This document shows positions 15,930 to 25,241 of a stretch of DNA of 64,000 nt, piece by piece. The notes under the pieces are model-generated. The model ran no database searches and was not told the DNA's origin. It saw only the letters and a program-made list of their open reading frames with translations. The stretch covers positions 248,001 through 312,000 of the forward strand of contig NZ_JALPRD010000001.1 of assembly GCF_023197165.1 (NCBI RefSeq). The letters are read 5' to 3'. The stretch comes from Sphingopyxis sp. MSC1_008 (lineage in GTDB: Bacteria > Pseudomonadota > Alphaproteobacteria > Sphingomonadales > Sphingomonadaceae). The first letter of the stretch is position 1, and each line of letters opens with the position of its first letter. The position numbers were made by a program, and so were the translations under genes.

Positions 15930-18900
15930 TTATGCGAACGGATAATCCCCGTCGAAATAGTGCCGGACGTGGCGCCCGTTCACTTCCATCCAGTCGTCGA
16001 TCAGCGCCCGGATCATCTGGAAGGGGTTGTCCTGCTGGTGGACCGAACCGCCGCCGTGGCCGTTATTCGCGCCGCCGGAATTGACGACATCCTGTGGCCG
16101 CGCGTCTCCGATGAACTGATCGGCACCGCCGCCCGTATTGAAGACCAGCCGATGGTCGGAGGTCAGCCCCGATATGTCGACGGTGTCGGCACCCCGGCCT
16201 CCGTTGACGGTGATCGTGCTGAAGTTGAGGCTGGTCGGGTTAAAGTTGCCGATAACCTGGATCGTATCGCCTCCGTTCGCTCCCGATCCGCCAGGCAGGA
16301 CGCCGCCCGGCGAAGACACGTTAAGCGCGTTGACGTTGATTTCCTCGATATTGTCGAGTTCGGCCACGACCGAGGCATTGTTGGTTCCGTTACGGGTGAT
16401 CACGATCTCGGTGTTCGCATTGAGACCGGTTATGCCTGCCGCCTCGGCCGCGGCGCGGGCGTAGATGCGGAAGGTTTCCGCGCCCGCGGCGCCGGCCAGC
16501 ACATAGGTGTCCGTGCCGGCCCCGCCGTCGACCAGATCCCTGCCACCGGTCGCACCGGTCTGCGTTATGGTATCGGTCCCGTCACCACCATTGATGATGT
16601 CGTTGCCGGCGCCGCCATTGATCGCATCATTGCCGGCAAAGCCGAACACCGCCTGCGAACCCGCCGCACCAGTGGCGCCGTTGAGGTTATTGTTGTTGCC
16701 GGCGGTTCCGGTGACAACTGCATAGTTGACGCCATTGAACCGGAGCGTTTCGACGTTGCTCACCGTATCGACACCCTCGGCGCCGGTATTGTCAGTGACG
16801 ACAAGCGACGTTCCGCTGGTCGTGACGCTGTAATTTCCGACCGCTCCGGCAAAGACCGCGACGTCGTCGCCACCATTGCCGTCGATCGTGTCGTTGCCCG
16901 CGCCGCCCGTCAGCGTGTCATTGCCTGCCCCGCCACTCATCGTGTCGGTACCGAGACCGCCGGTGACGGTGTCGTTGCCGCCGCCGCCGTTCAGCACGTC
17001 GTTACCCTGACCGCCGTTGATGGTGTCGTTGTCGCCTTCGCCGTTGAGAAGGTCGTTGCCGTCGTTGCCGTTCAGCGTATCGTTGCCGCCGCCGCCGTCG
17101 GCGATATCGTCGCCCGCAGTACCAGCCAGGGTGTTGTTATTGCCATTGCCGTCCCAGTCGACGCCGGTCGGTCCGGTCGCGGCGGATATGACCTGTTCGG
17201 CCGTGCCGCCGCCATCGGTAAAGCTCACCACAACGCGCAACTGAAGTCCCGCCTGCGCGCCAAACGTCGTGCCTCCCGGATTGTTGGGCGTGAAGGTCGC
17301 GTTGGTCGCCCCGGCAATATTGGCCCAGGTCACACCATTGGCCGACTGTTGCCACTGGTAGCCGAACGTTCCGAGCCCGTTTCCGTCGGCAATCGCCGCG
17401 GTGTTCACCGTCAGCAACTGACCTTCGGTCGGCGTCAGATCGCTGATGACGGGTTGGCCCGTCGCCGGCTGGTTGACCGCGATCTCGACGTCCGAGAAGC
17501 GCATGCGTTCGATGTTGCGCAAATTGTCGGTGCCGTCGAGCTGCGTGCCGCGCGCATGCGCCACACTGATCGTGCCATTCGCATTATAGGTGATGTCGTA
17601 ATTGGCCCGAAGGTCGGAGAATACGGCAATGTCCGTGTCGCCCGCCGTCGTATCGGCCAGGATTTCGCGGACGATCACCAGCTGTCCCGGGTTGATTTGC
17701 CGGTTGAAGACCCGCGTCACCAGCTCGGTCATGCTGTTGGCCGTCGCGATTTCTGCACCGACCCCGCCATTGGGACCGACGCTCTCGCGAACGCTGATCC
17801 GCACGTTCAGCCATTTGTCGCCATCGATGATGTCGTCGCCGGCATTGCCCCGGATCAGGTCGCTGCCATCGCCGCCAAGGATGATGTCGCCGGCGTTATA
17901 CGAGGTGACGCCCGCCCCGACGACGGCCTGGAGCCCGGAGATCCGTGCGATGCCCGCGGCGTCGAGGTTGCTTCCCGTATATCCTTCCGACCCGCTGATC
18001 GCGGGGTCAGGATCGAACGGCGCGCGTTCTGCCGCGGTGATGTTCGATCCTGACAGGACATCGTTGAAGCGCGACCCCGAAAGCCCCTCGACGCTTTCAT
18101 AGGCGTCTTGTGTTGCATTTGGTGGAGGCGTGGGATTCTCGTCGAACACGATCCCGCGCGTCAGATCGGCGTCGGTGCCCGCAATGTTATCCTTGTAGAT
18201 CGCCCAGTCCCAACCGGACATGCCGGCCATCTTGGCGCGACCCGGGCTGCCAACCATGATGTCGTCGCCGCCTTCCGCGATGAACTCGTCGAACCCGCCA
18301 AGGCCGAAGAAGACATCGTGGCCGACGACACCGTCCTGCGCGAAAATTTCATCGAAATTGTCGCCGGGCGCGCCGTCGAAGGTACCGTGCTCGATCCAGT
18401 CGTCGCCCTCGTTGCCGAGGATGCGCTCTGCAGTGATGTTGCCAAGAATGAAGTCATTGCCTTCACCTGCGAACACTTCCGACCCGGCGTCAGTGCCGAG
18501 GACGATGAAGTCTTGTCCGCGCCCACCGAGCACCAGGTCGAGACCCGGTCCGGTGTTGATCGCATCATGTCCGTCGCCGAGCTTGACATTATCGTCGCCG
18601 CCGATGTCGCGGACGATGTCGTCGCCTGCGCCGGCATTGATGATGTCGTTGCCGGCGCCGCCTTCGAGCGTGTCGTTGCCGCCGTCGCCGAAGATCGTGT
18701 CGTCGCCTTCGCTGGCGATGATGATATCGGCGCCCTCGGTTCCGCCCAGCACCACATGCTCATCGCCGGTATAGCGAAGATAATTGGTATCCGGACCGAC
18801 GGTGCCGGGGTTGTTGCGGACGACAAGCGGGGTCAGGATGCCGCCGCCGGTCGGATCGGTGCTCTCGAGATCGCCGTCACCGTCCAGATCGTTGAACTGC

Positions 18901-21692
18901 CGCGTCGGATCGACCTCCAGGATCAGTCCGGGCGTAGAGAAGACGTCGGAAGGAAGATGCGTCGCATTGGTGTTGCGCATGATCATCCCGGCGAAGCTGT
19001 TGCCTTCCATCTCGCTGAACAGGTGCAGGCCGTCGAGACGCTGGAGATAATAGAAGCGGTCGGCGTTCTGCAACTGCTCCATCTGCACTTCGAAGACGAA
19101 GTTGAAGGTGGAGCCGAGCATGCCGCCGAAGGGCAGGATCTTCTCCGCCAAGCCGCCGATCCAGAGATCGACATTGTCGAGCCCGGTGGTCGTGACGCCG
19201 CTTGGCGGACTGGCCCATGCGCCTTCGCTATTGAGGAAGTCGGAGGCATCGGCCGGCGCGAGGATCACGCGATCGTCGAGCGGGTCGTCCGGATCGCCGA
19301 CCACGGTCTGGTCGACGCCGAAGATGATCGCCATCGCCGCAGCGCGCTTGCCCTCGGCCGTGGCTTCACCCGTGATCAGCGAATGCGTGCCGTAAGCCGC
19401 GACGAAGTTGATGATTGACGCCTCGTTCTTGAGATTACCGGCGAAATCGACCCAGCTTTCATAGGGTTTCAGCCGCGCATCATTGTTGGTCACCTCATAG
19501 AATTCGCGGCGCGCTGCGTTCAGCGAGGGAACGCCGGTGTCGCGGCCGCGGGCAAGGTTGATCGTGGCGAGATCGAGCGGCAGACCGAGCAGATTGTTGC
19601 GCAGCGCGCTGGTGACGAATTCATCGATCTCGTTCCCGACCTGACGGGTCATACCGCGAATGATGTCACCCGCTGCCAAGCCGTCTGCGATCACGCCGCC
19701 AGGCCCGTTGAACGCCGTGGGGTTCAGGAAGCCATCGATCAAGCTGATATCGTCGGGTGTGAAAGTCGGGCCGAACCGCGATATATCCTCGGTCAGCATC
19801 GAGTGACCAAAGCGATAGACGACATGCGCGAATTCGGCGACGATATCCGGATTGATCGTCGTGTCGAACCCGTCCGGCACGATGAAGAAGTCGACCTGCG
19901 GCTGGATCTTGCGCGCGAACTCCTCGAACACGAGATGCTGATACTGCATCTCGGTGCCGAATTTCGCGGCCTGGAACAAGCGTTCGCCGTCCCATACCAG
20001 CGCAGCGACCTGAGCCGGGGTGGTCGGCAGCGACGCGACGTCATCCGCCAGCCATTCGTTCAGGAACGCAAGGTCACCGGAAGCCAGAACGACCTCCTTG
20101 GTATGTTCAACGAGGCGGTTGTGTTCGGCATGGAAGACATGATGAACCGCGGTCAGGCCGATATTCTCGTTCACGCGGCCGTCGCCGGCCATGAAGTGCG
20201 CGTCGAGCAGCTCGTCGTCATAAACCAGCGGGTTGTTACCCGGATTCTGCAAGCCGATCGTGATGTCGCCGTCCTCGATGCCGTTCGGCACCGCGGTATG
20301 GGCAATGTCGGCGAGGAACGCGCTGTTGGTGCGAATCGCGGTGGCAAGACTCACCGGCGCCAACGGCGTACCCGAAATCACGGTGTCGTCAGCCGTGTTC
20401 GGAATCCCGTCGCCGCCGATGCCCGTGATCACCTGCGCATAGCCCGCAGCGTTGGGGATGAAATTGCCATAGGCATCGGTACGAAGCAGCGGCACCTTGC
20501 CCACGTCCTGATCGGTGAGCAGGATGCCGAGCATCAGCGCCTGTTCCTTGACCTCACCCCAGGTCGCCATGCCGCCGGGGGAGCCGCCGACGCCCTCGAT
20601 CAGCTTGCCGGTCGCAACCGGATGGCCCGCCGCGTTCACTTCATACTGGCGCAGGAACACCTGATGCGAAGCGTGCGAAGCATAGGTCTGGTTCTGATCG
20701 ACGTAAGATGTCGTCGTATTGACCGGCCGCACATCGTCCGCGGTTCCCATGATGCCGTCGGTGCCGGCCGAAACCGTGGCGCGGGTCAGCACCATGAAGT
20801 TGGTTTGGCTGCCCGGAACATAGAGCGGATCGTCGGGCTGGAGCGGGATGAAGACGGTGCCGCTGCCACCCTTGTTGACCAGATCGAGACCATGATCGAA
20901 AAATTGGCCGAACAGGGTGAACCACGAGTTGAACGAGGCCGACAGGCCGCCGTCGGGCGAAATATTCGGCAGATGAACGTTGTCGCCGTCCATCTCGAGA
21001 CCATAGGGTGCGAGCGCCGCATCGCGAACGACGCGCGCGGCCTCCAGATCGGCGACTGTCACGTCATGCGCGGCGGTCGCTGCGGCCAGGGCAGCCTGCG
21101 CGGCGACCTCGGCGGGCGTGTCGCCGGGCAGCCCGTCGTCCGCGACGGTCGCCGCCGTCTGCGCGTTCTGTTTCACGACGCGTGCCTGATATTCGGCGTC
21201 GGAGGCGGGTTTGAAGGTCTGATAGATCGCCGTGATCGCTGGCAGATCGCCCAGCGGATCGGCGCTTCCCGCGCGATCGAGTCCTTCCAGAATCGCGGCG
21301 GGATTGCCCAGCGTTTGATCAACCAACAAGTTGGAGATCGTCCTTAGACTGCTGTCGAAGACGAGCGAGTTTGGGTTGTTCGACGGATTATAGTTCGGCG
21401 ATGTCGGCATCGCCGGAGCCGGTCCCGGCCCATCGGGGTCAAAAAGCGTTCCGTCGGCCGGCCGGTAAACCGGATCGAGCAGCGTTGGGAACGGCACGTT
21501 GGACGCGCCCCATTGTTCCTGGCCCGGGAGCAGATGGTTATTGCTGCCATCGACCGCGCGTAATCCGAAAGAAAGATTGTACGCCGGGACAAGTCCGCCC
21601 GGTCCGTAAAGCGGCTGCCCTGCGGCATGTGCTTCGGCAATCTTGATCTGATCAAGAATGAAGTCGAGATCGCTGCGGATATACGTAACCAT
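15930..21692 (-). CDS. RTX-repeat animal-type haem peroxidase, type I secreted
   Basis: A 1920-residue protein. The N-terminal half is an animal haem peroxidase domain: distal-side motif HVFHAEHNRLVEH near residue 524, proximal His in VVYRFGHSMLTE near 627, and NLARGRDTGVPSLN near 714. Two main RTX blocks of GGxGxD-type calcium-binding nonapeptides follow, at roughly residues 980-1100 and 1515-1610. A shorter block lies near 1685-1710. The C-terminus ends in an acidic/hydrophobic DGDYPFA, fitting an uncleaved type I secretion signal; no Sec signal is seen. Start ATG 21692 has AGGGAGG upstream. Relatives include Mn(II)-oxidising MopA proteins and PehA of Pseudomonas. Which substrate this one oxidises is unknown. 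Confidence 0.9.
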   Translation of the reverse strand: MVTYIRSDLDFILDQIKIAEAHAAGQPLYGPGGLVPAYNLSFGLRAVDGSNNHLLPGQEQWGASNVPFPTLLDPVYRPADGTLFDPDGPGPAPAMPTSPNYNPSNNPNSLVFDSSLRTISNLLVDQTLGNPAAILEGLDRAGSADPLGDLPAITAIYQTFKPASDAEYQARVVKQNAQTAATVADDGLPGDTPAEVAAQAALAAATAAHDVTVADLEAARVVRDAALAPYGLEMDGDNVHLPNISPDGGLSASFNSWFTLFGQFFDHGLDLVNKGGSGTVFIPLQPDDPLYVPGSQTNFMVLTRATVSAGTDGIMGTADDVRPVNTTTSYVDQNQTYASHASHQVFLRQYEVNAAGHPVATGKLIEGVGGSPGGMATWGEVKEQALMLGILLTDQDVGKVPLLRTDAYGNFIPNAAGYAQVITGIGGDGIPNTADDTVISGTPLAPVSLATAIRTNSAFLADIAHTAVPNGIEDGDITIGLQNPGNNPLVYDDELLDAHFMAGDGRVNENIGLTAVHHVFHAEHNRLVEHTKEVVLASGDLAFLNEWLADDVASLPTTPAQVAALVWDGERLFQAAKFGTEMQYQHLVFEEFARKIQPQVDFFIVPDGFDTTINPDIVAEFAHVVYRFGHSMLTEDISRFGPTFTPDDISLIDGFLNPTAFNGPGGVIADGLAAGDIIRGMTRQVGNEIDEFVTSALRNNLLGLPLDLATINLARGRDTGVPSLNAARREFYEVTNNDARLKPYESWVDFAGNLKNEASIINFVAAYGTHSLITGEATAEGKRAAAMAIIFGVDQTVVGDPDDPLDDRVILAPADASDFLNSEGAWASPPSGVTTTGLDNVDLWIGGLAEKILPFGGMLGSTFNFVFEVQMEQLQNADRFYYLQRLDGLHLFSEMEGNSFAGMIMRNTNATHLPSDVFSTPGLILEVDPTRQFNDLDGDGDLESTDPTGGGILTPLVVRNNPGTVGPDTNYLRYTGDEHVVLGGTEGADIIIASEGDDTIFGDGGNDTLEGGAGNDIINAGAGDDIVRDIGGDDNVKLGDGHDAINTGPGLDLVLGGRGQDFIVLGTDAGSEVFAGEGNDFILGNITAERILGNEGDDWIEHGTFDGAPGDNFDEIFAQDGVVGHDVFFGLGGFDEFIAEGGDDIMVGSPGRAKMAGMSGWDWAIYKDNIAGTDADLTRGIVFDENPTPPPNATQDAYESVEGLSGSRFNDVLSGSNITAAERAPFDPDPAISGSEGYTGSNLDAAGIARISGLQAVVGAGVTSYNAGDIILGGDGSDLIRGNAGDDIIDGDKWLNVRISVRESVGPNGGVGAEIATANSMTELVTRVFNRQINPGQLVIVREILADTTAGDTDIAVFSDLRANYDITYNANGTISVAHARGTQLDGTDNLRNIERMRFSDVEIAVNQPATGQPVISDLTPTEGQLLTVNTAAIADGNGLGTFGYQWQQSANGVTWANIAGATNATFTPNNPGGTTFGAQAGLQLRVVVSFTDGGGTAEQVISAATGPTGVDWDGNGNNNTLAGTAGDDIADGGGGNDTLNGNDGNDLLNGEGDNDTINGGQGNDVLNGGGGNDTVTGGLGTDTMSGGAGNDTLTGGAGNDTIDGNGGDDVAVFAGAVGNYSVTTSGTSLVVTDNTGAEGVDTVSNVETLRFNGVNYAVVTGTAGNNNNLNGATGAAGSQAVFGFAGNDAINGGAGNDIINGGDGTDTITQTGATGGRDLVDGGAGTDTYVLAGAAGAETFRIYARAAAEAAGITGLNANTEIVITRNGTNNASVVAELDNIEEINVNALNVSSPGGVLPGGSGANGGDTIQVIGNFNPTSLNFSTITVNGGRGADTVDISGLTSDHRLVFNTGGGADQFIGDARPQDVVNSGGANNGHGGGSVHQQDNPFQMIRALIDDWMEVNGRHVRHYFDGDYPFA

Positions 21693-21884
21693 GCTTACCT
21701 CCCTGCAGTAAATCCGCACACGCCGCCCACCTGTCGGCTCGGTTCTCGACTCGCGATTTCGTGGTCGATCTGCGGATTTTGAGGTTGCAAGCTAAGTCTT
21801 ATATTGTGTCGCCGTCGAGTTGGACTGGTGACCTATTACGTTCCCGCCGTTCTATATTCACGCGGCATATAACGATGTCACAAT

Positions 21885-21906
21885 CTATATAGTACTTTTG
21901 ATATAG
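21885..21906. promoter_or_regulatory. Palindrome CTATAT-N10-ATATAG, possible regulator site
   Basis: An inverted repeat with six-base arms (CTATAT at 21885, ATATAG at 21901) about 195 bases before the peroxidase start. AGTACT occurs within it and again just outside. Its position between the LuxR-type regulator gene and the peroxidase gene makes it a candidate operator; no regulator is proven. Confidence 0.3.
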
Positions 21907-21912
21907 GGAGTA

Positions 21913-21954
21913 CTCGCGCAAGTTGCAGGCCAAAGGGCCTGCGACTTGCGCGAG
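21913..21954. repeat. Long perfect hairpin (19-bp stem, 4-base loop)
   Basis: The arm starting CTCGCGCAAGTTGCAGGCC (21913-21931) pairs with 21936-21954, with one G-U pair and an AAAG loop. On the minus strand there is no T-run after it, so it is not a canonical terminator. It could stop or stabilise the transcript of the LuxR-type regulator ending at 22029. Confidence 0.75.
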
Positions 21955-22028
21955 CATGGCAAAAGAAGGGAGGGAGGCTGGTTTCAGGCGGCGACGAAAA
22001 TGGTCAGCCGATGGCGACGAAGCCTGGC

Positions 22029-22784
22029 TCAGCGCCGGTACGAGATTTGAGACACGCCGCTGAAATTGCGCTGCAACATCGGCCTTCCCCGCTTCTCTTC
22101 GAGAAGGCCGGGCAGATATGTCTCGTTCGCGCTGTCATTATACGCTCGCGCCTGCATCACGGCGACCGCGCTGACCCGGTTGTGCACACCCAGCATACGA
22201 AATGCCGCGGCAATATGAACCTTTACCGTTCCTTCGGCGATGCTCAGAAGCCGCGCGATTTCCTTGTTCGAGCGCCCGGCTGCGAGGAGGTTCAAAACCT
22301 CGAATTGACGCCCCGTCAGCGCCGTCTCGTACACACCGCCGTCATCGTCGGCGATGCTCACCTTCCGGGCATTCAGGTCGGAAAGGAACGCCGGGACATA
22401 GATCTGCCCGGCCAGAACCGCTCGCAATGCGTCCGCCATCTCGTGGACCGGATAATCCTTTGGAATATAGCCGTGGACGCCGGCACCCAGCGCGTCGAGC
22501 ACCATCTCGCGGTCGCGGGATGCGGTCACGACAACGACGCGGACGTCGGGATATTTGACGCGCAGGTCGCGCAAGCCTTCGCGCTTGTGCATTCCCGGCA
22601 GGCCGAGGTCGATCGTCACAAGATCGATGGAACGCCGCGACGCCAGTCGGGCGATGACGGACGGAAAGTCCCAGGCTTCGATCAGATTGGATAGACCGAG
22701 ATTTCGCGCGAAAAGTGTGGTCAGTCCTTCGCGGCAAAGCGGATGGCTATCCGCAACCAAAATTTCACCTGTTTCCTTCGCCAC
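22029..22784 (-). CDS. LuxR/NarL-family response regulator
   Basis: A 251-residue two-domain regulator. The receiver domain shows ILVADSHPLCREGL, acceptor Asp in LVTIDLGLPGM, VVVVTASRD and the lysine in HGYIPKDYPV. The C-terminal helix-turn-helix has the LuxR signature LTGRQFEVLNLLAAGRSNKEIARLL followed by AEGTVKVHIAAAFRMLGV. The usual DD pair at the acidic pocket is reduced to AD-S, so phosphorylation may be weak. The best start is GTG at 22784 after GGGGGG; a farther upstream ATG (22880) adds low-quality basic sequence. It lies just upstream of the peroxidase gene and downstream of a two-component pair, all on one strand. Confidence 0.85.
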   Translation of the reverse strand: MAKETGEILVADSHPLCREGLTTLFARNLGLSNLIEAWDFPSVIARLASRRSIDLVTIDLGLPGMHKREGLRDLRVKYPDVRVVVVTASRDREMVLDALGAGVHGYIPKDYPVHEMADALRAVLAGQIYVPAFLSDLNARKVSIADDDGGVYETALTGRQFEVLNLLAAGRSNKEIARLLSIAEGTVKVHIAAAFRMLGVHNRVSAVAVMQARAYNDSANETYLPGLLEEKRGRPMLQRNFSGVSQISYRR

Positions 22785-22947
22785 GGATTTGCCCCCCACG
22801 GGTACTTGCCTAGGCACGCGCCGGCAAACATACGCCCGCTTGACCCCCTTCCCGCCGCCGCGACCCGAGCGAGAAGGCACTCTTTTTTGTTATGAAACGA
22901 ATCGGTCTTGTTAAGATTATGCGCCTAAGCTGACGCCAACCTGACGG

Positions 22948-23997
22948 TTAACTTAGCTGACGATCAGATTGTTCATCAATTTGATGGGCGCCTTGAAATA
23001 GCAGGCCAATTTCTTTTCGGTGAGGATTGGTAATCAGCGTGGCATGGTGGATTTCGGCAATTCGCGCCACGATCGCGAGGCCTAGGCCCGCTCCGCCGGC
23101 GTTCGCATGATCGGCGCGAGCGAACCGCTGGCTGAGCGCCGCAAGGTCCGCAGCCGACAAGCCGATCCCCTCGTCCCTGACACAGATGCGGACATCGGGC
23201 CCGACCGCGATCACAACCGTTCCGCCCTCGGGGGTTACGCGCAGCGCATTCTCCACCAGGTTCGACACCGCTGCCGCGAGCGTTTCCCTTATTCCCGAAA
23301 CCACAGGCTCGCCCTCGACCGCCAGCTCGACATGCCTGCCCTGCTCCGCCGCCAGCGGCGCAAAGCGGTTGATCACGTCGATCGCCACGTCGGACAGCAA
23401 AACGACATCGTGGGGAACGGGGCGCGCGCCATGCGCCTCCACCTGCGCCATCATCATGATCTGACCGACAAGCCGCTTCATCGCGGCGACGTCCTTCTTG
23501 AGCCTGAGAGCATCGGGCGAGCCCAGCCGGTCCAGTTCGATCATCAGGATCGCCAGCGGCGTCCGCAGTTCGTGGGCGACATTGGCGGCAAAGGCTTCGC
23601 GCTGCTCCGCGACGTCGTCGAGGCGCGCCAGCAGATCGTTGAGCGCGCGCGCAAACGGCTGTGTTTCGAGAGGAAATTCCTCGAGACTGACGCGGAAGCC
23701 GCGATCGGTGCCCACCACCGAATCCATGCGGGCCGCTGCCGTGCCAAGCGGAGCAAGCGATGTTCGAATGACCCACCTGACCGCAAAAAACATCGGCACC
23801 ATAAGCAGGAGGAGCGGCAGCACGACATGTTCTGCGATTTCGAGCCATTCGCCGCGCCAGCCATCCGACGCCGACTTTTGTTCGAGCATGACCTCGACAT
23901 CGAAGCTGACGAAAATAATCAGCGCAAGACCGCCAAACGCGCCTGTCCATGCAAGGCCGCGCGTGAGGCGGCGCGATACGGAATGCGGCGCTTTAAT
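22948..23997 (-). CDS. Sensor histidine kinase with no ordinary start codon
   Basis: Kinase of the EnvZ/QseC type: HAMP-like linker after the second membrane segment (residues about 57-76), H-box FAANVAHELRTPLAI (His142), N-box NLVENALRV, and G boxes VRDEGIGLS and GGAGLGLAIV. From the ATG at 23889 the protein would lack its first membrane segment. The frame continues upstream through a good one (LAWTGAFGGLALIIFVSFDV) with no ATG, GTG or TTG before an in-frame stop. An ATT at 23997, overlapping the regulator's TAA, would give MKAPHSVSRRLTRG and a 349-residue protein. The start is therefore an inference. Co-directional with its response regulator. Confidence 0.8.
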   Translation of the reverse strand: MKAPHSVSRRLTRGLAWTGAFGGLALIIFVSFDVEVMLEQKSASDGWRGEWLEIAEHVVLPLLLLMVPMFFAVRWVIRTSLAPLGTAAARMDSVVGTDRGFRVSLEEFPLETQPFARALNDLLARLDDVAEQREAFAANVAHELRTPLAILMIELDRLGSPDALRLKKDVAAMKRLVGQIMMMAQVEAHGARPVPHDVVLLSDVAIDVINRFAPLAAEQGRHVELAVEGEPVVSGIRETLAAAVSNLVENALRVTPEGGTVVIAVGPDVRICVRDEGIGLSAADLAALSQRFARADHANAGGAGLGLAIVARIAEIHHATLITNPHRKEIGLLFQGAHQIDEQSDRQLS

Positions 23998-24670
23998 CCC
24001 CGTAGTCCCGGAGCAGATAGCCCATTCCGCGGACGGTCACGAGCCGGTCGGGATGATCGGCATCGCTAAGCTTGTGGCGGAGCCTGGACACAATGGCTTC
24101 GACTGCATTGGGCGTAACCGGTTCATCGAATCGGTACAGGGCTTCCTCGATGGTCGATCGGCGAACGACCGCCCCCGCCCGCCGAATTAGCAGTTCCAGC
24201 AAATCGGCTTCGCGGCGGGTCAATTCGATGGCATTGTCGCCGCTCCGCGCCGTTCGCGCCGCGACGTCGAACGCGAGCTTCCCGGCCCTGATGACCGGCA
24301 GGCTGCGCGTTCCCGGCCGGCGCAGGAGTGCGCGAAGGCGGGCGGCGAGTTCCTCGATTTCAACAGGTTTGACCAGATAGTCATCTGCCCCGCCATCAAG
24401 GCCGGCGACCCGATCCCCCATCCCGTCGCGCGCCGTCAGGATCAGGACGGGCGGCAGGGGATGGCCCGGCCGTTCGCGGCGCAGCCATTCGAGCCCGTCC
24501 CCGTCCGGCAGCCCGAGGTCCAGAATGATCGCATCATATGTCGCGCTGGCAAGAGCGGCCTCGGCTGCGTCGAGATTGCCGACACCGTCCCCGCTAAATC
24601 CATGCTGAGCAATGCCGTGCGAAACGAGCCCCGCCAAACGGTCGTTGTCCTCTATGATCAGGACACGCAT
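23993..24670 (-). CDS. OmpR/PhoB-family response regulator
   Basis: A 225-residue transcription regulator. The receiver domain has LIIEDNDRL, acceptor Asp in AIILDLGLPDGDG, LILTARD and the lysine of DYLVKPVEIEEL. The C-terminal winged helix has ELTRREADLLELLIRRAG and VSRLRHKLSDADHPDRLVTVRGMGYLL, matching QseB/TctD-type regulators. It overlaps the start of its cognate kinase and thus forms a coupled two-component system. The operon points toward the RTX peroxidase genes, but a further regulator gene lies between, so the target is not certain. ATG 24670 has only a weak ribosome site. Confidence 0.9.
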   Translation of the reverse strand: MRVLIIEDNDRLAGLVSHGIAQHGFSGDGVGNLDAAEAALASATYDAIILDLGLPDGDGLEWLRRERPGHPLPPVLILTARDGMGDRVAGLDGGADDYLVKPVEIEELAARLRALLRRPGTRSLPVIRAGKLAFDVAARTARSGDNAIELTRREADLLELLIRRAGAVVRRSTIEEALYRFDEPVTPNAVEAIVSRLRHKLSDADHPDRLVTVRGMGYLLRDYGD

Positions 24671-24905
24671 GTCGCACCAATTGGCAACGGAGTCCCCCAC
24701 GGTCATCGCCAGGCACGCCCCCCAAAACGAAACCCCCGCATCAAGGGAAGCTGTTGCCGGTCCGTCGGAGTATGAACTCATTATTCGCGAAATCAAGAAG
24801 GCCGGTATCGAGGATAATTCGCCCCGTCATCGGCCTCCGAGGCGCCGCCGGCGGTTTGCCAGGAAGAATCCGGCGCATCGTTTCTTTGCGGGGATTTGTA
24901 TAAAG

Positions 24906-24998
24906 TGGCGGAGACGGAGGGATTCGAACCCTCGGTACCGGATTTACCAGTACGACGGTTTAGCAAACCGTTGGTTTCAGCCACTCACCCACGTCTCC
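24906..24998 (-). tRNA. tRNA-Ser (anticodon GCU)
   Basis: A 93-base class II tRNA: acceptor GGAGACG/CGTCTCC, anticodon stem ACGGT/ACCGT around TTGCTAA (anticodon GCT), a long variable arm (CGTACTGG..CCGGTACCG), T-arm GAGGGTTCGAATCCCTC and encoded GCCA. It reads serine AGC/AGU codons. Confidence 0.97.
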
Positions 24999-25241
24999 GC
25001 ATGGCCTGTCGCGCTAACGACAGTCTGGCCTAGGCGGGTCGCTATAGCCATGCACTTCGCACCCCGCAACGGCAAAGATTGTGCAATTTCGGGGTCAAAG
25101 TCCCCATTTCGTCGTCCAGATGATTCGGTCTGGCGTAAATTCGACTCAAGTCATCGCCCGTTCATTGCCCGCGCGCGAAAGCGAGTCATGATTAACGCAG
25201 AATTCGGCGCGCGTGCGTCACTCGATCTTTGGGGGTCCAAT

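Larger units (their letters stand above)
21693..22028. other. 336-bp intergenic region upstream of RTX peroxidase
   Basis: No gene is seen here. The region is markedly AT-richer than its surroundings between 21780 and 21910. It holds a 22-bp palindrome (21885-21906) and a 19-bp hairpin (21913-21954). It must contain the promoter of the peroxidase gene and the end of the LuxR-type regulator transcript. Confidence 0.7.

Noticed and set aside
15825..18053. 742-codon open frame antisense to the RTX peroxidase
   Set aside because: It arises because GC-rich RTX repeats lack stops in the opposite frame; product is Val/Asp/Arg-rich with no domain and it crosses the terminator and exporter start.
19803..21347. 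514-codon open frame antisense to the peroxidase domain
   Set aside because: Shadow of the peroxidase reading frame, Arg/His-rich with no domain or ribosome site.
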